From an uncultured Muribaculaceae bacterium (GTDB lineage Bacteria; Bacteroidota; Bacteroidia; Bacteroidales; Muribaculaceae), in assembly GCA_910586975.1 (NCBI GenBank), contig CAJUKX010000047.1, positions 1-14,639 of the forward strand: a DNA stretch of 14,639 nucleotides, read 5' to 3'. The translations under genes were made by a program, and so were the position numbers. Positions 6,556-14,585 of the stretch are shown in pieces. The notes beneath the pieces are model-generated. The model did no database searches. It saw nothing but the letters and a program-made list of their open reading frames with translations, and had not been told where the DNA came from. Each line of letters opens with the position of its first letter. Position 1 is the stretch's first letter.

Positions 6556-9471
6556 TCAATATCCGAAGATGTCCTCGGTGGTGAGCATGACTATGCGGCC
6601 GTGCTTTTTGAGGGCTTCGAGGTCAAGGTCTTTGGGGTCGCCGAGAATACCGTAGTAGTATTTCAGGTCTTTAACGTTTTCTTTCTGGAACTTGATAACG
6701 TCGTCGAGGGTGAGCTTCTGTATGTTTTCGTAAACATCCTTGCGTTCCTCGTTTTTGAGACCCAGTCGCTTGGCAGCCATGTAGGCCCAAGCCTTGTTGT
6801 CCTTGATCACGCGGTCTGAACGCATGCGCGAGTCGAGGGCTTGCTTGGCAATCTGGAATGCGTCGGTGCTTTCGGGCATTTCGTTGATGATGAGCAGGAA
6901 GGCGTTGACTGCATCGTTGAGCTTATCGTTCTGAGTGGCGATAGTGGTGATGTAGTTGTAGGGACGCTTGAGCTGCGAGGGTTCGAGCAGGTATGCACCG
7001 GCTGAGTAAGCCAGCGAACGGCTCTCGCGCATTTCCTGAAATACAATCGAGTTCATGCTGCCGCCGAAGTATTCGTTGTACATCTCAACCAGCGGAGCGC
7101 GGTTGATGTCGAAGTCGCCGCCCATGTTGGCAAACATGGTCATGTAGAGCTGCTTGGCATCGTAGGGAGCGATGAATATGATGGTTTCTTCGGGAGTAAC
7201 GGCGGGATAAGCCTGCTCGGTGGGTACGGGCTTGAGGGTGGCCGGGGTGGCGTGCACGTTGTTGATGAGGTCGAGCACTTCGTTCTCGCTCATATTGCCG
7301 TAGTAGATTACTTCCTGCTCGTGCGAGGCGAGGTCGTGGATGGCATCTACAAACTGCTGCGGGTCGAGGGTGGCAAGCTCCTCATTGCTGTAGTTGAGTT
7401 CCTTGGCCATGCGCGGACCGTAGGTAACGTACTGGCGCAGACGCGAGAAGTTTGCAGCCTGGTTGGCCTTGTTGTTGGCGCGGCTCTGCTTTATCTGGTC
7501 AACGAAGCGGGCATAAACCTCCTTGTCGGCCTTGGCGTTGGCAATCCAGTCTTCAAAGATAGCGGCAGCCTTGGGCAGATTCTCGCTGAGACCGCTTATC
7601 ACGAAGTATGAACGTGTGCCACCGATAGAGAGGTTTACGGAGCAAGCCAGCTTGTAGAGTTCGGCCTGAATCTCGTCGTAGCTCTTGTCGTTGGTGCCGA
7701 TGAGGTCGAAGTATCCTGATGCAAGGCCCAGACGCTTGTCGAAGTGCGAGCCTGTCTCGAATACATATATCAATGTAGAGAGGTCGTTGGTGGTATTCTT
7801 GGTGTAGAGCACCGGGATGCCTTGCTTGGCCTTGAGCACGGTGATGTCCTTGTCGAAGTCGAGGAATACCGGTTCGATGGGAGCCACCTCAGAGCCTTGA
7901 ATCTCGCGGAGGAAAGCCGAAGACTTGTCGCGGTTCATGGCTATGGGAGTCAGTTCGGGCTTGGGCATCTTCACCACTGAGGTATCTTCGCCCTGCAGCT
8001 TGTAGATGGCCGCATAGTTGTCGGGGCCGAGATACTTGTTGGCCACGCGCACTATGTCGTCCTTGGTGATGTTGTCGAGGCGTTTGAGGTCTTCAACCTT
8101 CTCGGCCCAGTCTTCACCGTTGACGAAGGCGTCAACGTACATATCGGCACGTCCGTTGTTGCTTTCGAAGGTTTGCTGAAGTTGGAGCTTGAGGTTGTTG
8201 ACAATGGCGGGGATGAGCTCTTCGTCAAACTGACCCTTGCGCAGCAGGTCGGCCTGCTCGAGCAGCAGGTCGCGCACTTCGTCGAGTGTCTGGCCCTGGT
8301 TGGGCATACCTATCAGGATGTATGCGCCCTGATCGGCGAGCGAGTAGTTGCCTGAGCCGGCGCCGAGCACCTTCTGCGAGTTGTTGAGGTTAACGTCGAT
8401 AAGGCCGCTCTTGCCGTTGTTGAGCACCTCGCCGAGTACTTCAAATACGAGCATGTCGGGGTCTTTGGCGGCGGGGATGCGCCATGCCAGATACAGACGT
8501 TCGGCATCAACACCCATCACTTCTCTCTTTATGGGCGAGGTGATGGGAGCCTCGGGCTTGATTTGGAGCACGGGCAGGTTGGGGTTAGGCTGCATGTCGC
8601 CGAAGTACTTGGTGATCACGTCAACCATTTGGTCAGGATCAAAGTCACCCGAAAGGCATATAGCCATATTGTTGGGAACATACCACTGCTTGTGGTAGTT
8701 CTTCACATTTGTTATAGAGGGATTCTTGAGGTTTTCCTGAGTGCCGAGTACGGTCTGAGTGCCGTAGGGATGGTTGGGGAAGAGGGTTTCGAGCATAGCC
8801 TCGGCCATTTTGCGGCCGTCGTTGGTAAGGCTCATGTTCTTTTCTTCGTAGATGGTTTCGAGCTCGGTGTGGAAACCGCGGAGCACTGGGTGCTTGAAGC
8901 GGTCGGCCTGAATGCGGGCCCAGTTGTCAATCTGATTCGACGGAATGTTTTCCACGTAGCATGTCACATCCTGCGATGTGTAGGCGTTGGTGCCGTTGGC
9001 GCCGATGGCAGCCATGAGTTTGTCGTACTCGTTGGGAATGGCGATGAGCGAAGCCTGATAGCTGATGGAGTCGATTTCGCGATAGATTTTCTTGCGTTCC
9101 ACCGAGTCGGTGGTGTGGCGGTATGTCTCGAAAAGCTGTTCGATGCGGTCGAGCAGGGGCTTTTCGGCGGCATAGTCCTGAGTGCCGAACTGCTCGGTGC
9201 CCTTGAACATGAGGTGCTCGAAGTAGTGGGCAAGGCCGGTGGTCTCGGCAGGGTCGTTCTTACCGCCTACACGCACAGCGATATATGTCTGGATGCGGGG
9301 TTTGTCTTTGTTGACGCTCATGAAAACCTTAAGCCCGTTGGGCAGGGTGTAGATTTTCGTGTCCAGAGGGTCGCCCGGCACGGTGCGGTACTCGTATTTG
9401 CCGGCAAAAGCACACATTGATGCCGCCAGTGCAAGCACGAGGGTGAGGGAGAAGGTGATTAATTTTTTCAT
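6556..9471 (-). CDS. Secreted M16 family zinc metallopeptidase (insulinase/pitrilysin-like), full two-half form
   Basis: A 971-residue exported protein in the family of pitrilysin and insulinase, which degrade short, unfolded peptides inside a closed chamber. The ATG at 9471 is chosen because it gives a clean signal peptide (MKKLITFSLTLVLALAASMCAFA, cut before GK); the frame stays open to an ATG at 9588, but that extension comes from the palindromic element and would bury the signal. The inverted zinc motif HYFEH is at residues 82-86 (E85 catalytic, H82 and H86 ligands), and the third ligand is a Glu in ETIYEEKNM (E209 or E210). The C-terminal half lacks a second zinc site but keeps the R/Y stretch in EMRESRSLAYSAG, as expected for the inactive half that shapes the chamber. 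Location is probably periplasmic or outer-membrane associated. The gene follows carB on the same strand, separated by the element; no clear consensus promoter was found between them, so read-through from carAB is possible. Confidence 0.93.
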   Translation of the reverse strand: MKKLITFSLTLVLALAASMCAFAGKYEYRTVPGDPLDTKIYTLPNGLKVFMSVNKDKPRIQTYIAVRVGGKNDPAETTGLAHYFEHLMFKGTEQFGTQDYAAEKPLLDRIEQLFETYRHTTDSVERKKIYREIDSISYQASLIAIPNEYDKLMAAIGANGTNAYTSQDVTCYVENIPSNQIDNWARIQADRFKHPVLRGFHTELETIYEEKNMSLTNDGRKMAEAMLETLFPNHPYGTQTVLGTQENLKNPSITNVKNYHKQWYVPNNMAICLSGDFDPDQMVDVITKYFGDMQPNPNLPVLQIKPEAPITSPIKREVMGVDAERLYLAWRIPAAKDPDMLVFEVLGEVLNNGKSGLIDVNLNNSQKVLGAGSGNYSLADQGAYILIGMPNQGQTLDEVRDLLLEQADLLRKGQFDEELIPAIVNNLKLQLQQTFESNNGRADMYVDAFVNGEDWAEKVEDLKRLDNITKDDIVRVANKYLGPDNYAAIYKLQGEDTSVVKMPKPELTPIAMNRDKSSAFLREIQGSEVAPIEPVFLDFDKDITVLKAKQGIPVLYTKNTTNDLSTLIYVFETGSHFDKRLGLASGYFDLIGTNDKSYDEIQAELYKLACSVNLSIGGTRSYFVISGLSENLPKAAAIFEDWIANAKADKEVYARFVDQIKQSRANNKANQAANFSRLRQYVTYGPRMAKELNYSNEELATLDPQQFVDAIHDLASHEQEVIYYGNMSENEVLDLINNVHATPATLKPVPTEQAYPAVTPEETIIFIAPYDAKQLYMTMFANMGGDFDINRAPLVEMYNEYFGGSMNSIVFQEMRESRSLAYSAGAYLLEPSQLKRPYNYITTIATQNDKLNDAVNAFLLIINEMPESTDAFQIAKQALDSRMRSDRVIKDNKAWAYMAAKRLGLKNEERKDVYENIQKLTLDDVIKFQKENVKDLKYYYGILGDPKDLDLEALKKHGRIVMLTTEDIFGY

Positions 9472-9485
9472 ATAAGAAAGTATTA

Positions 9486-9688
9486 GAGTGTGTTTACTTT
9501 TAACACACGATTTAAGTTTAATTAAAGAATGTATTTGTTTTACGAGTTTCGCATTAATCCTGAGGTCTTTTTTGATGCTTTCCGCCAAGTTTCATCAGTC
9601 GCATAGCTCGCTATGCTCCTTCTTCAACTTGCGAAAATCATTCAAAAAATCCTCTCAGCCTTAACGCGAGTTAAAAGTAAACACACTC
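9486..9688. repeat. MITE-like palindromic element with 19-bp terminal inverted repeats
   Basis: Perfect inverted repeats GAGTGTGTTTACTTTTAAC at 9486-9504 and its complement at 9670-9688 enclose 165 bases. Both ends are bordered by TTA (9483-9485 and 9689-9691), a possible 3-bp target duplication. Inside is a nested imperfect palindrome centred on the 7-bp hairpin GCATAGC-TC-GCTATGC (9601-9616): the left half around 9548-9595 and the right half around 9625-9668 match as imperfect complements (CGCATTAATCCTGAGG against CGCGTTAAGGCTGAG, and a T-run with GATG). The left arm holds about 43 extra AT-rich bases (9505-9547). No transposase is encoded. It fills nearly the whole gap between carB and the M16 gene. 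It may be a non-autonomous mobile element or a genome-wide palindromic repeat; a single copy cannot decide this. Confidence 0.7.
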
Positions 9689-9699
9689 TTAGGGGCGCA

Positions 9700-12600
9700 T
9701 CAATATTCGTCCCACGACTTGATTTCAACCGAGTCGGGCGACAGCGATGTGAATGCACGTATGAAGGCCGAGGCCAGACGCACGTTGGTAAGCAGCGGAA
9801 TGTTGAGGTCGATTGCCGCGCGACGTATCTTGTAGCCGTTTGAAAGTTCGTCTGACGAGAGGTCGCGGGGTATGTTTATCACCATGTCGGCCTCGTGGCT
9901 GTGGAGTATGTCGAGGGCCTGAGGCTGCTTGCCTGTGTCGGATGGCTTGTAGACCAGAGTGGAGCGCACGCCGTTTTCGGCAAGGAAGCGGTGGGTGCCT
10001 TCGGTGGCATAGATGTGGAAGCCGCGGCTGTCGAGCAGACGGGCCGATTCGAGCATCACGGCCTTGTGCTTGGCCTTGCCGGCCGAGAGCATCACGCCCT
10101 TTGAGGGAATGCGCTGTCCTACCGAGAGCATCGACTTGAGCACGGCCTCGGAGGTCATTTCGCCCAGACAGCCTACCTCGCCGGTAGAAGCCATGTCGAC
10201 ACCGAGCACGGGGTCGGCGCCTTGCAGACGCGAGAATGAGAACTGCGATGCCTTGATGCCCACATAGTCGAGGTCGAAGGCGCTCTTGGCAGGTTTCTCA
10301 ACGTCCATGCCCAGCATGATGCGTGTGGCGAGGTCGATGAAGTTGATCTTAAGCACTTTTGACACGAAGGGGAATGAACGCGATGCACGCAGGTTGCATT
10401 CGATTACCTTGATGTCGTTGTCCTTGGCCAGATACTGGATGTTGAAGGGGCCTGAGATGTTGAGGGCCTTGGCAATCTGCGAGCTTACCTTCTTGATGCG
10501 GCGCATGGTCTCTACATAGAGCTTCTGAGGCGGGAACTGGATGGTGGCGTCGCCCGAGTGTACACCGGCATACTCGATATGCTCTGAGATGGCGTAGGCT
10601 TTGATTTCGCCGTTCTGAGCCACGGCATCCATTTCGATTTCCTTGGCGTCCTGTATAAATTCGGTGACAACAACGGGATGTTGCTTCGACACGTTGGCGG
10701 CCAGCTGCAGGAAGCGTACCAGCTCCTCGTAGTTGGAGCATACGTTCATAGCAGCACCCGAGAGTACGTACGACGGACGCACCAGCACGGGATATCCCAC
10801 CACCGATACAAACTCGTGGATGTCTTCCATAGAAGTGAGTTCGCGCCAGCGGGGCTGGTCGATGTTCAGGCGATCGAGCATGGCCGAGAACTTGTGGCGG
10901 TCTTCGGCGTTGTCGATAGACTTGGCCGATGTGCCCAGGATGTTTACACCCTGGTCGTCGAGACGTGTGGCAAGGTTGTTGGGTATCTGTCCGCCCACGC
11001 TCAGTATAGTGCCGTGGGGCTGCTCGAGGTCGATGATGTCCATCACGCGTTCAAAGGTGAGTTCATCGAAGTACAGGCGGTCGCAGGCATCGTAGTCGGT
11101 GGATACGGTCTCGGGGTTGTAGTTGATCATCACCGAGCGCCAGCCCGACTGTTTCACGGTCATAAGGGCGTTTACCGAGCACCAGTCGAATTCAACCGAC
11201 GAGCCTATGCGGTAGGCACCCGAGCCCAGTACAATCACCGAACGGTGATCGTGCAGATAGTCAACATCGTTTTCCGAGCCGTTGTAGGTGAGATACAGAT
11301 AGTTGGTCAATGCCGGATATTCGGCGGCCAGAGTATCGATCTGTTTCACCACGGGCAGAATGCCCAGGGCCTTGCGGCGCTCGCGCACCTGCAGCGCCGA
11401 CTGCTCGGGGCGGGGCATATTGTCCTTGAACACCGAGCGGGCTATCTGGAAGTCGCTGAAGCCCTGCTGCTTGGCCTGGCGGAAGAGGTCGGCGGGTATG
11501 CTGTCTATCTCGTTATATTGTTCGAGCTCGCGGGCAGTGTTCATTATGTTCTGAAGTTTGAACAGGAACCAGCGGTCTATTTTGGTGAGTTCGTGGATGC
11601 GGTCTACGGTGTAGCCGTGGGTGAGGGCGGCAGCGAGGGCAAAGACGCGCTTGTCGGTAGGAGCCGACAGGGCGCGGTCGATATCGGGTATCTTGATTTC
11701 TTTGTTTTCAACGAATCCGTGCATACCCTGGCCTATCATGCGCAGGCCCTTCTGGAAGGCTTCTTCGAATGTGCGGCCTATGGCCATTACCTCGCCCACC
11801 GACTTCATCGACGAGCCTATCTCGCGGTTGACGCCGTGGAACTTACCGAGGTCCCAGCGGGGCATTTTCACCACCACGTAGTCGAGGGCGGGTTCGAAGA
11901 AGGCCGATGTTGACTGGGTCACAGAGTTCTTGAGGTCAAAGAGTCCGTAGCCCAGGCCGAGCTTGGCGGCGATGAATGCCAGAGGATAGCCGGTGGCCTT
12001 TGAAGCAAGGGCCGAAGAACGGCTCAGACGGGCGTTTACTTCGATCACGCGGTAGTCCATCGACTGGGGGTCGTAGGCATACTGCACGTTGCATTCGCCC
12101 ACGATGCCTATGTGGCGTATGATTTTGATTGCAAGCGAGCGCAGGTAGTGGTAGTCGTCGTTGCTCAGGGTCTGCGAGGGAGCCACAACGATACTTTCGC
12201 CGGTGTGTATGCCCAGGGGGTCGAAGTTCTCCATGTTGCAGACGGTGATACAGTTGTCAAAACGGTCGCGTACCACTTCGTATTCCACTTCTTTCCAGCC
12301 GCGAAGCGACTTCTCGATGAGCACCTGGGGCGAGAACGCGAGAGCCTTCTCTACCAGTGCGCTGAGTTCTTCGGCATTGTCGCAGAATCCGCTGCCGAGG
12401 CCGCCCAGAGCGTAGGCTGCGCGCACGATTACGGGATATCCCAGCTCTGAGGCTATCTCGAGTGCAGTGTCGATGTCTTCGGCGGCACGGCTCTTGATGG
12501 TCTTGACGTCTATCTGGTCGAGTTTTTCAACGAAAAGCTCGCGGTCTTCGGTGTCGATGATGGCACGCACCGGTGTGCCGAGCACCTTCACGCCGTAGCG

Positions 12601-12927
12601 TTCGAGAACGCCTGAGCGGTACAGCTCCACGCCGCAGTTGAGGGCGGTCTGTCCGCCGAAAGCCAGCAGTATGCCGTCGGGGCGTTCTTTTTCGATAACG
12701 CGTTCCACGAAGTCGGGAGTCACGGGCAGGAAGTAAATCTTGTCGGCAAAGCTTTCAGAGGTCTGCACGGTGGCTATGTTGGGGTTGATGAGCACCGTTG
12801 AGATGCCTTCTTCCTTCATGGCTTTCAGAGCCTGGGCTCCTGAATAGTCAAATTCGCCGGCTTCGCCGATTTTAAGCGCTCCACTACCTAAGAGCAGCAC
12901 TTTTTTGATTGATTCGTCTTTGTTCAT
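9700..12927 (-). CDS. carB: Carbamoyl-phosphate synthase large subunit
   Basis: Cytosolic enzyme subunit that uses ammonia delivered by CarA, bicarbonate and two ATP to make carbamoyl phosphate for pyrimidine and arginine synthesis. The 1075 residues match the usual length (E. coli 1073). Order: carboxyphosphate ATP-grasp domain (about 1-400), oligomerisation domain (about 400-550), second ATP-grasp domain for carbamoyl phosphate (about 550-930) and an MGS-like allosteric domain (about 935-1075). Visible key residues of the first active site are R129 (TEDRELF), R169 (PVIVRAAYALGG), E215 (GWKEVEYEV), and E296, N298 and R300 in VIEVNARLSRSSA. The second half has the matching IKVIECNLRASRS stretch. 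The start MNKDESIKKVLLLGSGALKIG agrees with the family. It begins 25 bases after carA and is surely in its operon. The TGA stop (9700-9702) sits only 11 bases from the inverted repeat of the palindromic element. Confidence 0.98.
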   Translation of the reverse strand: MNKDESIKKVLLLGSGALKIGEAGEFDYSGAQALKAMKEEGISTVLINPNIATVQTSESFADKIYFLPVTPDFVERVIEKERPDGILLAFGGQTALNCGVELYRSGVLERYGVKVLGTPVRAIIDTEDRELFVEKLDQIDVKTIKSRAAEDIDTALEIASELGYPVIVRAAYALGGLGSGFCDNAEELSALVEKALAFSPQVLIEKSLRGWKEVEYEVVRDRFDNCITVCNMENFDPLGIHTGESIVVAPSQTLSNDDYHYLRSLAIKIIRHIGIVGECNVQYAYDPQSMDYRVIEVNARLSRSSALASKATGYPLAFIAAKLGLGYGLFDLKNSVTQSTSAFFEPALDYVVVKMPRWDLGKFHGVNREIGSSMKSVGEVMAIGRTFEEAFQKGLRMIGQGMHGFVENKEIKIPDIDRALSAPTDKRVFALAAALTHGYTVDRIHELTKIDRWFLFKLQNIMNTARELEQYNEIDSIPADLFRQAKQQGFSDFQIARSVFKDNMPRPEQSALQVRERRKALGILPVVKQIDTLAAEYPALTNYLYLTYNGSENDVDYLHDHRSVIVLGSGAYRIGSSVEFDWCSVNALMTVKQSGWRSVMINYNPETVSTDYDACDRLYFDELTFERVMDIIDLEQPHGTILSVGGQIPNNLATRLDDQGVNILGTSAKSIDNAEDRHKFSAMLDRLNIDQPRWRELTSMEDIHEFVSVVGYPVLVRPSYVLSGAAMNVCSNYEELVRFLQLAANVSKQHPVVVTEFIQDAKEIEMDAVAQNGEIKAYAISEHIEYAGVHSGDATIQFPPQKLYVETMRRIKKVSSQIAKALNISGPFNIQYLAKDNDIKVIECNLRASRSFPFVSKVLKINFIDLATRIMLGMDVEKPAKSAFDLDYVGIKASQFSFSRLQGADPVLGVDMASTGEVGCLGEMTSEAVLKSMLSVGQRIPSKGVMLSAGKAKHKAVMLESARLLDSRGFHIYATEGTHRFLAENGVRSTLVYKPSDTGKQPQALDILHSHEADMVINIPRDLSSDELSNGYKIRRAAIDLNIPLLTNVRLASAFIRAFTSLSPDSVEIKSWDEY

Positions 12928-12952
12928 GATTGATGTGTCGCAATAGGGTAGG

Positions 12953-14026
12953 TTAGAGCATGTTTACAAATTCGTCGAAGAAGAATTCGGTGTCGCGCGG
13001 ACCCGAAGACGCCTCGGGGTGGAACTGAGCCGAGAAGTAGGGCAGAGTCTTGTGGCGTATACCCTCGTTGGTGCCGTCGTTCATGTTGATGAACAGGGGT
13101 TCCCAGTCCTCGGGCAGAGTGGCTGAGTCAACTGCAAAGCCGTGGTTCTGCGAGGTGATGTAGCACAGGTTGGTATTGGCGCGGCGCACGGGCTGGTTGT
13201 GGCTGCGGTGGCCGTATTTGAGCTTGTAGGTCTTGGCGCCGGCGGCTTTGGCCAGCAGCTGGTTGCCCATGCAGATACCGCAGATGGGCTTGCCTTTTTT
13301 GAGGGCTTCGCGCAGGTGGGCTACAGTGGCATCGGCAAAGTCGGGGTTGCCCGGGCCGTTTGAAATGAAAAGTCCGTCGTAGTCGATGGTGTTGAAGTCG
13401 TAGTCCCAAGGCACACGTATCACCCTCACGCCGCGTGCAGCAAGGCAACGTATTATGTTGTGCTTGATGCCGCAGTCTACGAGGACTACGCGTTTGCCGT
13501 TTTCGTCGCCGTATTCCTTTACCTCGGTGCATGAAGTCTTGGCGATGAGGTTTTCGGCGTTGGGGTCGTAGAAGTCGATTTCGTTATCGTCGTCAAATAC
13601 AATCTTACCGAGCATCGAGCCGCCCTGACGCAGATGTTTGGTGAGGGCACGGGTGTCGATGCCGTACAGGCCAACGATTTTTTCTTGTTTGAGCCAGTCG
13701 GCAAGATTGCGCTCGGCCAGCCAGTGGGAGTGCTCCCAGGCATAGTCCTGAGCTATGATAGCCTTGCAATGGATGTGTGAGCTCTCAAAGTGAGCGCTCA
13801 AGTCGGGAGAGCCGCCTTCGGGTGGCACTCCGTAATTGCCGAGCAATGGGAATGTGGTTACAAGGATTTGTCCTTCGTAGGAAGGGTCGGTTAAGCTTTC
13901 CGGATATCCCGTCATAGCGGTGTTGAAGACGACTTCCCCGGCAGTCGGGGCTTCAAAGCCGAACGAACGGCCTTCGAATCGGGTGCCATCTTCCAAAATC
14001 AAGGTGGCGCGCTTAGTTTCTCGCAT
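12953..14026 (-). CDS. carA: Carbamoyl-phosphate synthase small (glutaminase) subunit
   Basis: The 357-residue subunit hydrolyses glutamine and channels ammonia to CarB. The N-terminal CPSase domain (about 1-150) begins with ATLILEDGTRFEGRSFG and contains the typical GEVVFNTAMTGYPESLTDPSY region. A class I glutamine amidotransferase domain follows (about 178-357) with GPGNP at 224-228, nucleophile C252 in GICMGNQ, and the partners H336 and E338 in QFHPEAS. N255 takes the place of the His found in the E. coli CLGHQ motif; it lies next to the nucleophile but is not a catalytic residue, and the triad is complete. The ATG at 14026 fits the family start. It is slightly shorter than E. coli CarA (382). 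It is the first gene of the minus-strand operon carA-carB, possibly continuing into the M16 gene, and is divergent from the tRNA operon. Confidence 0.98.
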   Translation of the reverse strand: MRETKRATLILEDGTRFEGRSFGFEAPTAGEVVFNTAMTGYPESLTDPSYEGQILVTTFPLLGNYGVPPEGGSPDLSAHFESSHIHCKAIIAQDYAWEHSHWLAERNLADWLKQEKIVGLYGIDTRALTKHLRQGGSMLGKIVFDDDNEIDFYDPNAENLIAKTSCTEVKEYGDENGKRVVLVDCGIKHNIIRCLAARGVRVIRVPWDYDFNTIDYDGLFISNGPGNPDFADATVAHLREALKKGKPICGICMGNQLLAKAAGAKTYKLKYGHRSHNQPVRRANTNLCYITSQNHGFAVDSATLPEDWEPLFINMNDGTNEGIRHKTLPYFSAQFHPEASSGPRDTEFFFDEFVNML

Positions 14027-14081
14027 GCGATTGATGGTTTATGTCGTGAAGCGGCCTTTCGTAAATATGGAAAAGACCATG

Positions 14082-14089
14082 CAAAGTTA
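14082..14089 (-). promoter_or_regulatory. Putative -7 box of the carAB promoter
   Basis: The minus strand reads TAACTTTG (plus-strand CAAAGTTA), an exact fit to TAnnTTTG, about 56 bases before the carA start. No TTG stands at the usual 19-20 base distance; the nearest CAA on the plus strand (14103-14105) is too close at 13 bases. A near-palindrome, GGCCA-A-TGGCC (14100-14110), lies in the spacer region and could be an operator. Confidence 0.5.
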
Positions 14090-14224
14090 ATAAAAATTCG
14101 GCCAATGGCCTAATAAAACCTGTAAAAAGTGGATTGAAGCCGACGAATTATATTATTTAATAATGTGAAATTGGTGATGGAATAAAAAAATGCGAAAAAA
14201 TTGAATTTTTTTTGCCGAAATATT

Positions 14225-14254
14225 TTGTCAGTCCAAAAATAGTGCTTAACTTTG
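14225..14254 (+). promoter_or_regulatory. Bacteroidota-type promoter of the tRNA operon
   Basis: A -33 TTG (14225-14227, within TTTTG) and a -7 box TAACTTTG (14247-14254) are 19 bases apart. Just upstream, 14190-14220 has A and T runs, which could act as an UP-like element suited to a strong stable-RNA promoter. Transcription would start about 14260, roughly 50 bases before the first tRNA. Confidence 0.75.
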
Positions 14255-14308
14255 CAACCGCAAACGGGAATCAACGGTTCTACGATTTGCAGGAGAAACT
14301 TGAAGATT

Positions 14309-14382
14309 GCCTCTTTAGCTCAGTTGGCCAGAGCACGTGATTTGTAATCTCGGGGTCGTTGGTTCGAATCCGACAAGAGGCT
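14309..14382 (+). tRNA. tRNA-Thr (anticodon UGU)
   Basis: The acceptor GCCTCTT pairs with AAGAGGC, D-stem GCTC/GAGC, and T-stem GTTGG/CCGAC with loop TTCGAAT. The anticodon loop TTTGTAA gives TGT at 14343-14345, which reads ACA. The anticodon stem CGTGA/TCTCG has a central T-T mismatch (14338 and 14350, positions 29 and 41). CCA is not encoded. Confidence 0.97.
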
Positions 14383-14404
14383 CAACTAAAGTGTTAGGAA
14401 ATTA

Positions 14405-14487
14405 GGGCGAATACCAGAGTGGCCAAATGGGGCAGACTGTAAATCTGCTGGTTTATACCTTCGGTGGTTCGAATCCATCTTCGCCCA
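14405..14487 (+). tRNA. tRNA-Tyr (anticodon GUA)
   Basis: The acceptor GGGCGAA pairs with TTCGCCC, with discriminator A. Anticodon stem GCAGA/TCTGC, loop CTGTAAA, anticodon GTA at 14439-14441. The 83-base length with a long variable arm is typical of bacterial tRNA-Tyr. It begins 22 bases after the tRNA-Thr gene. CCA is not encoded. Confidence 0.97.
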
Positions 14488-14497
14488 CAATTCCACT

Positions 14498-14570
14498 GCG
14501 GAAGTAGCTCAGTTGATAGAGCATCAGCCTTCCAAGCTGAGGGTCGCGAGTTTGAGCCTCGTCTTCCGCT
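14498..14570 (+). tRNA. tRNA-Gly (anticodon UCC)
   Basis: The acceptor GCGGAAG pairs with CTTCCGC. Anticodon stem TCAGC/GCTGA, loop CTTCCAA, anticodon TCC at 14531-14533, which reads GGA. The D-loop AGTTGATA carries A in place of the usual G19 (14516), and the T-loop TTTGAGC carries T in place of C56 (14553). All stems are otherwise intact. CCA is not encoded. Confidence 0.96.
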
Positions 14571-14585
14571 CGAAAAGAAACACTC

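Noticed and set aside
8563..9420. Open frame on the plus strand (285 codons) opposite the M16 gene
   Set aside because: It lies fully inside a well-supported peptidase gene and has no recognisable protein features or promoter.
9469..9588. Upstream ATG at 9588 as the start of the M16 peptidase
   Set aside because: It would add 39 residues encoded by the palindromic element and place the signal peptide internally. The ATG at 9471 gives a normal signal peptide.
10678..11913. Long open frame on the plus strand (411 codons) opposite carB
   Set aside because: It is antisense to a strongly conserved gene, its translation resembles no protein, and the open frame follows from the GC-rich codon use of carB.
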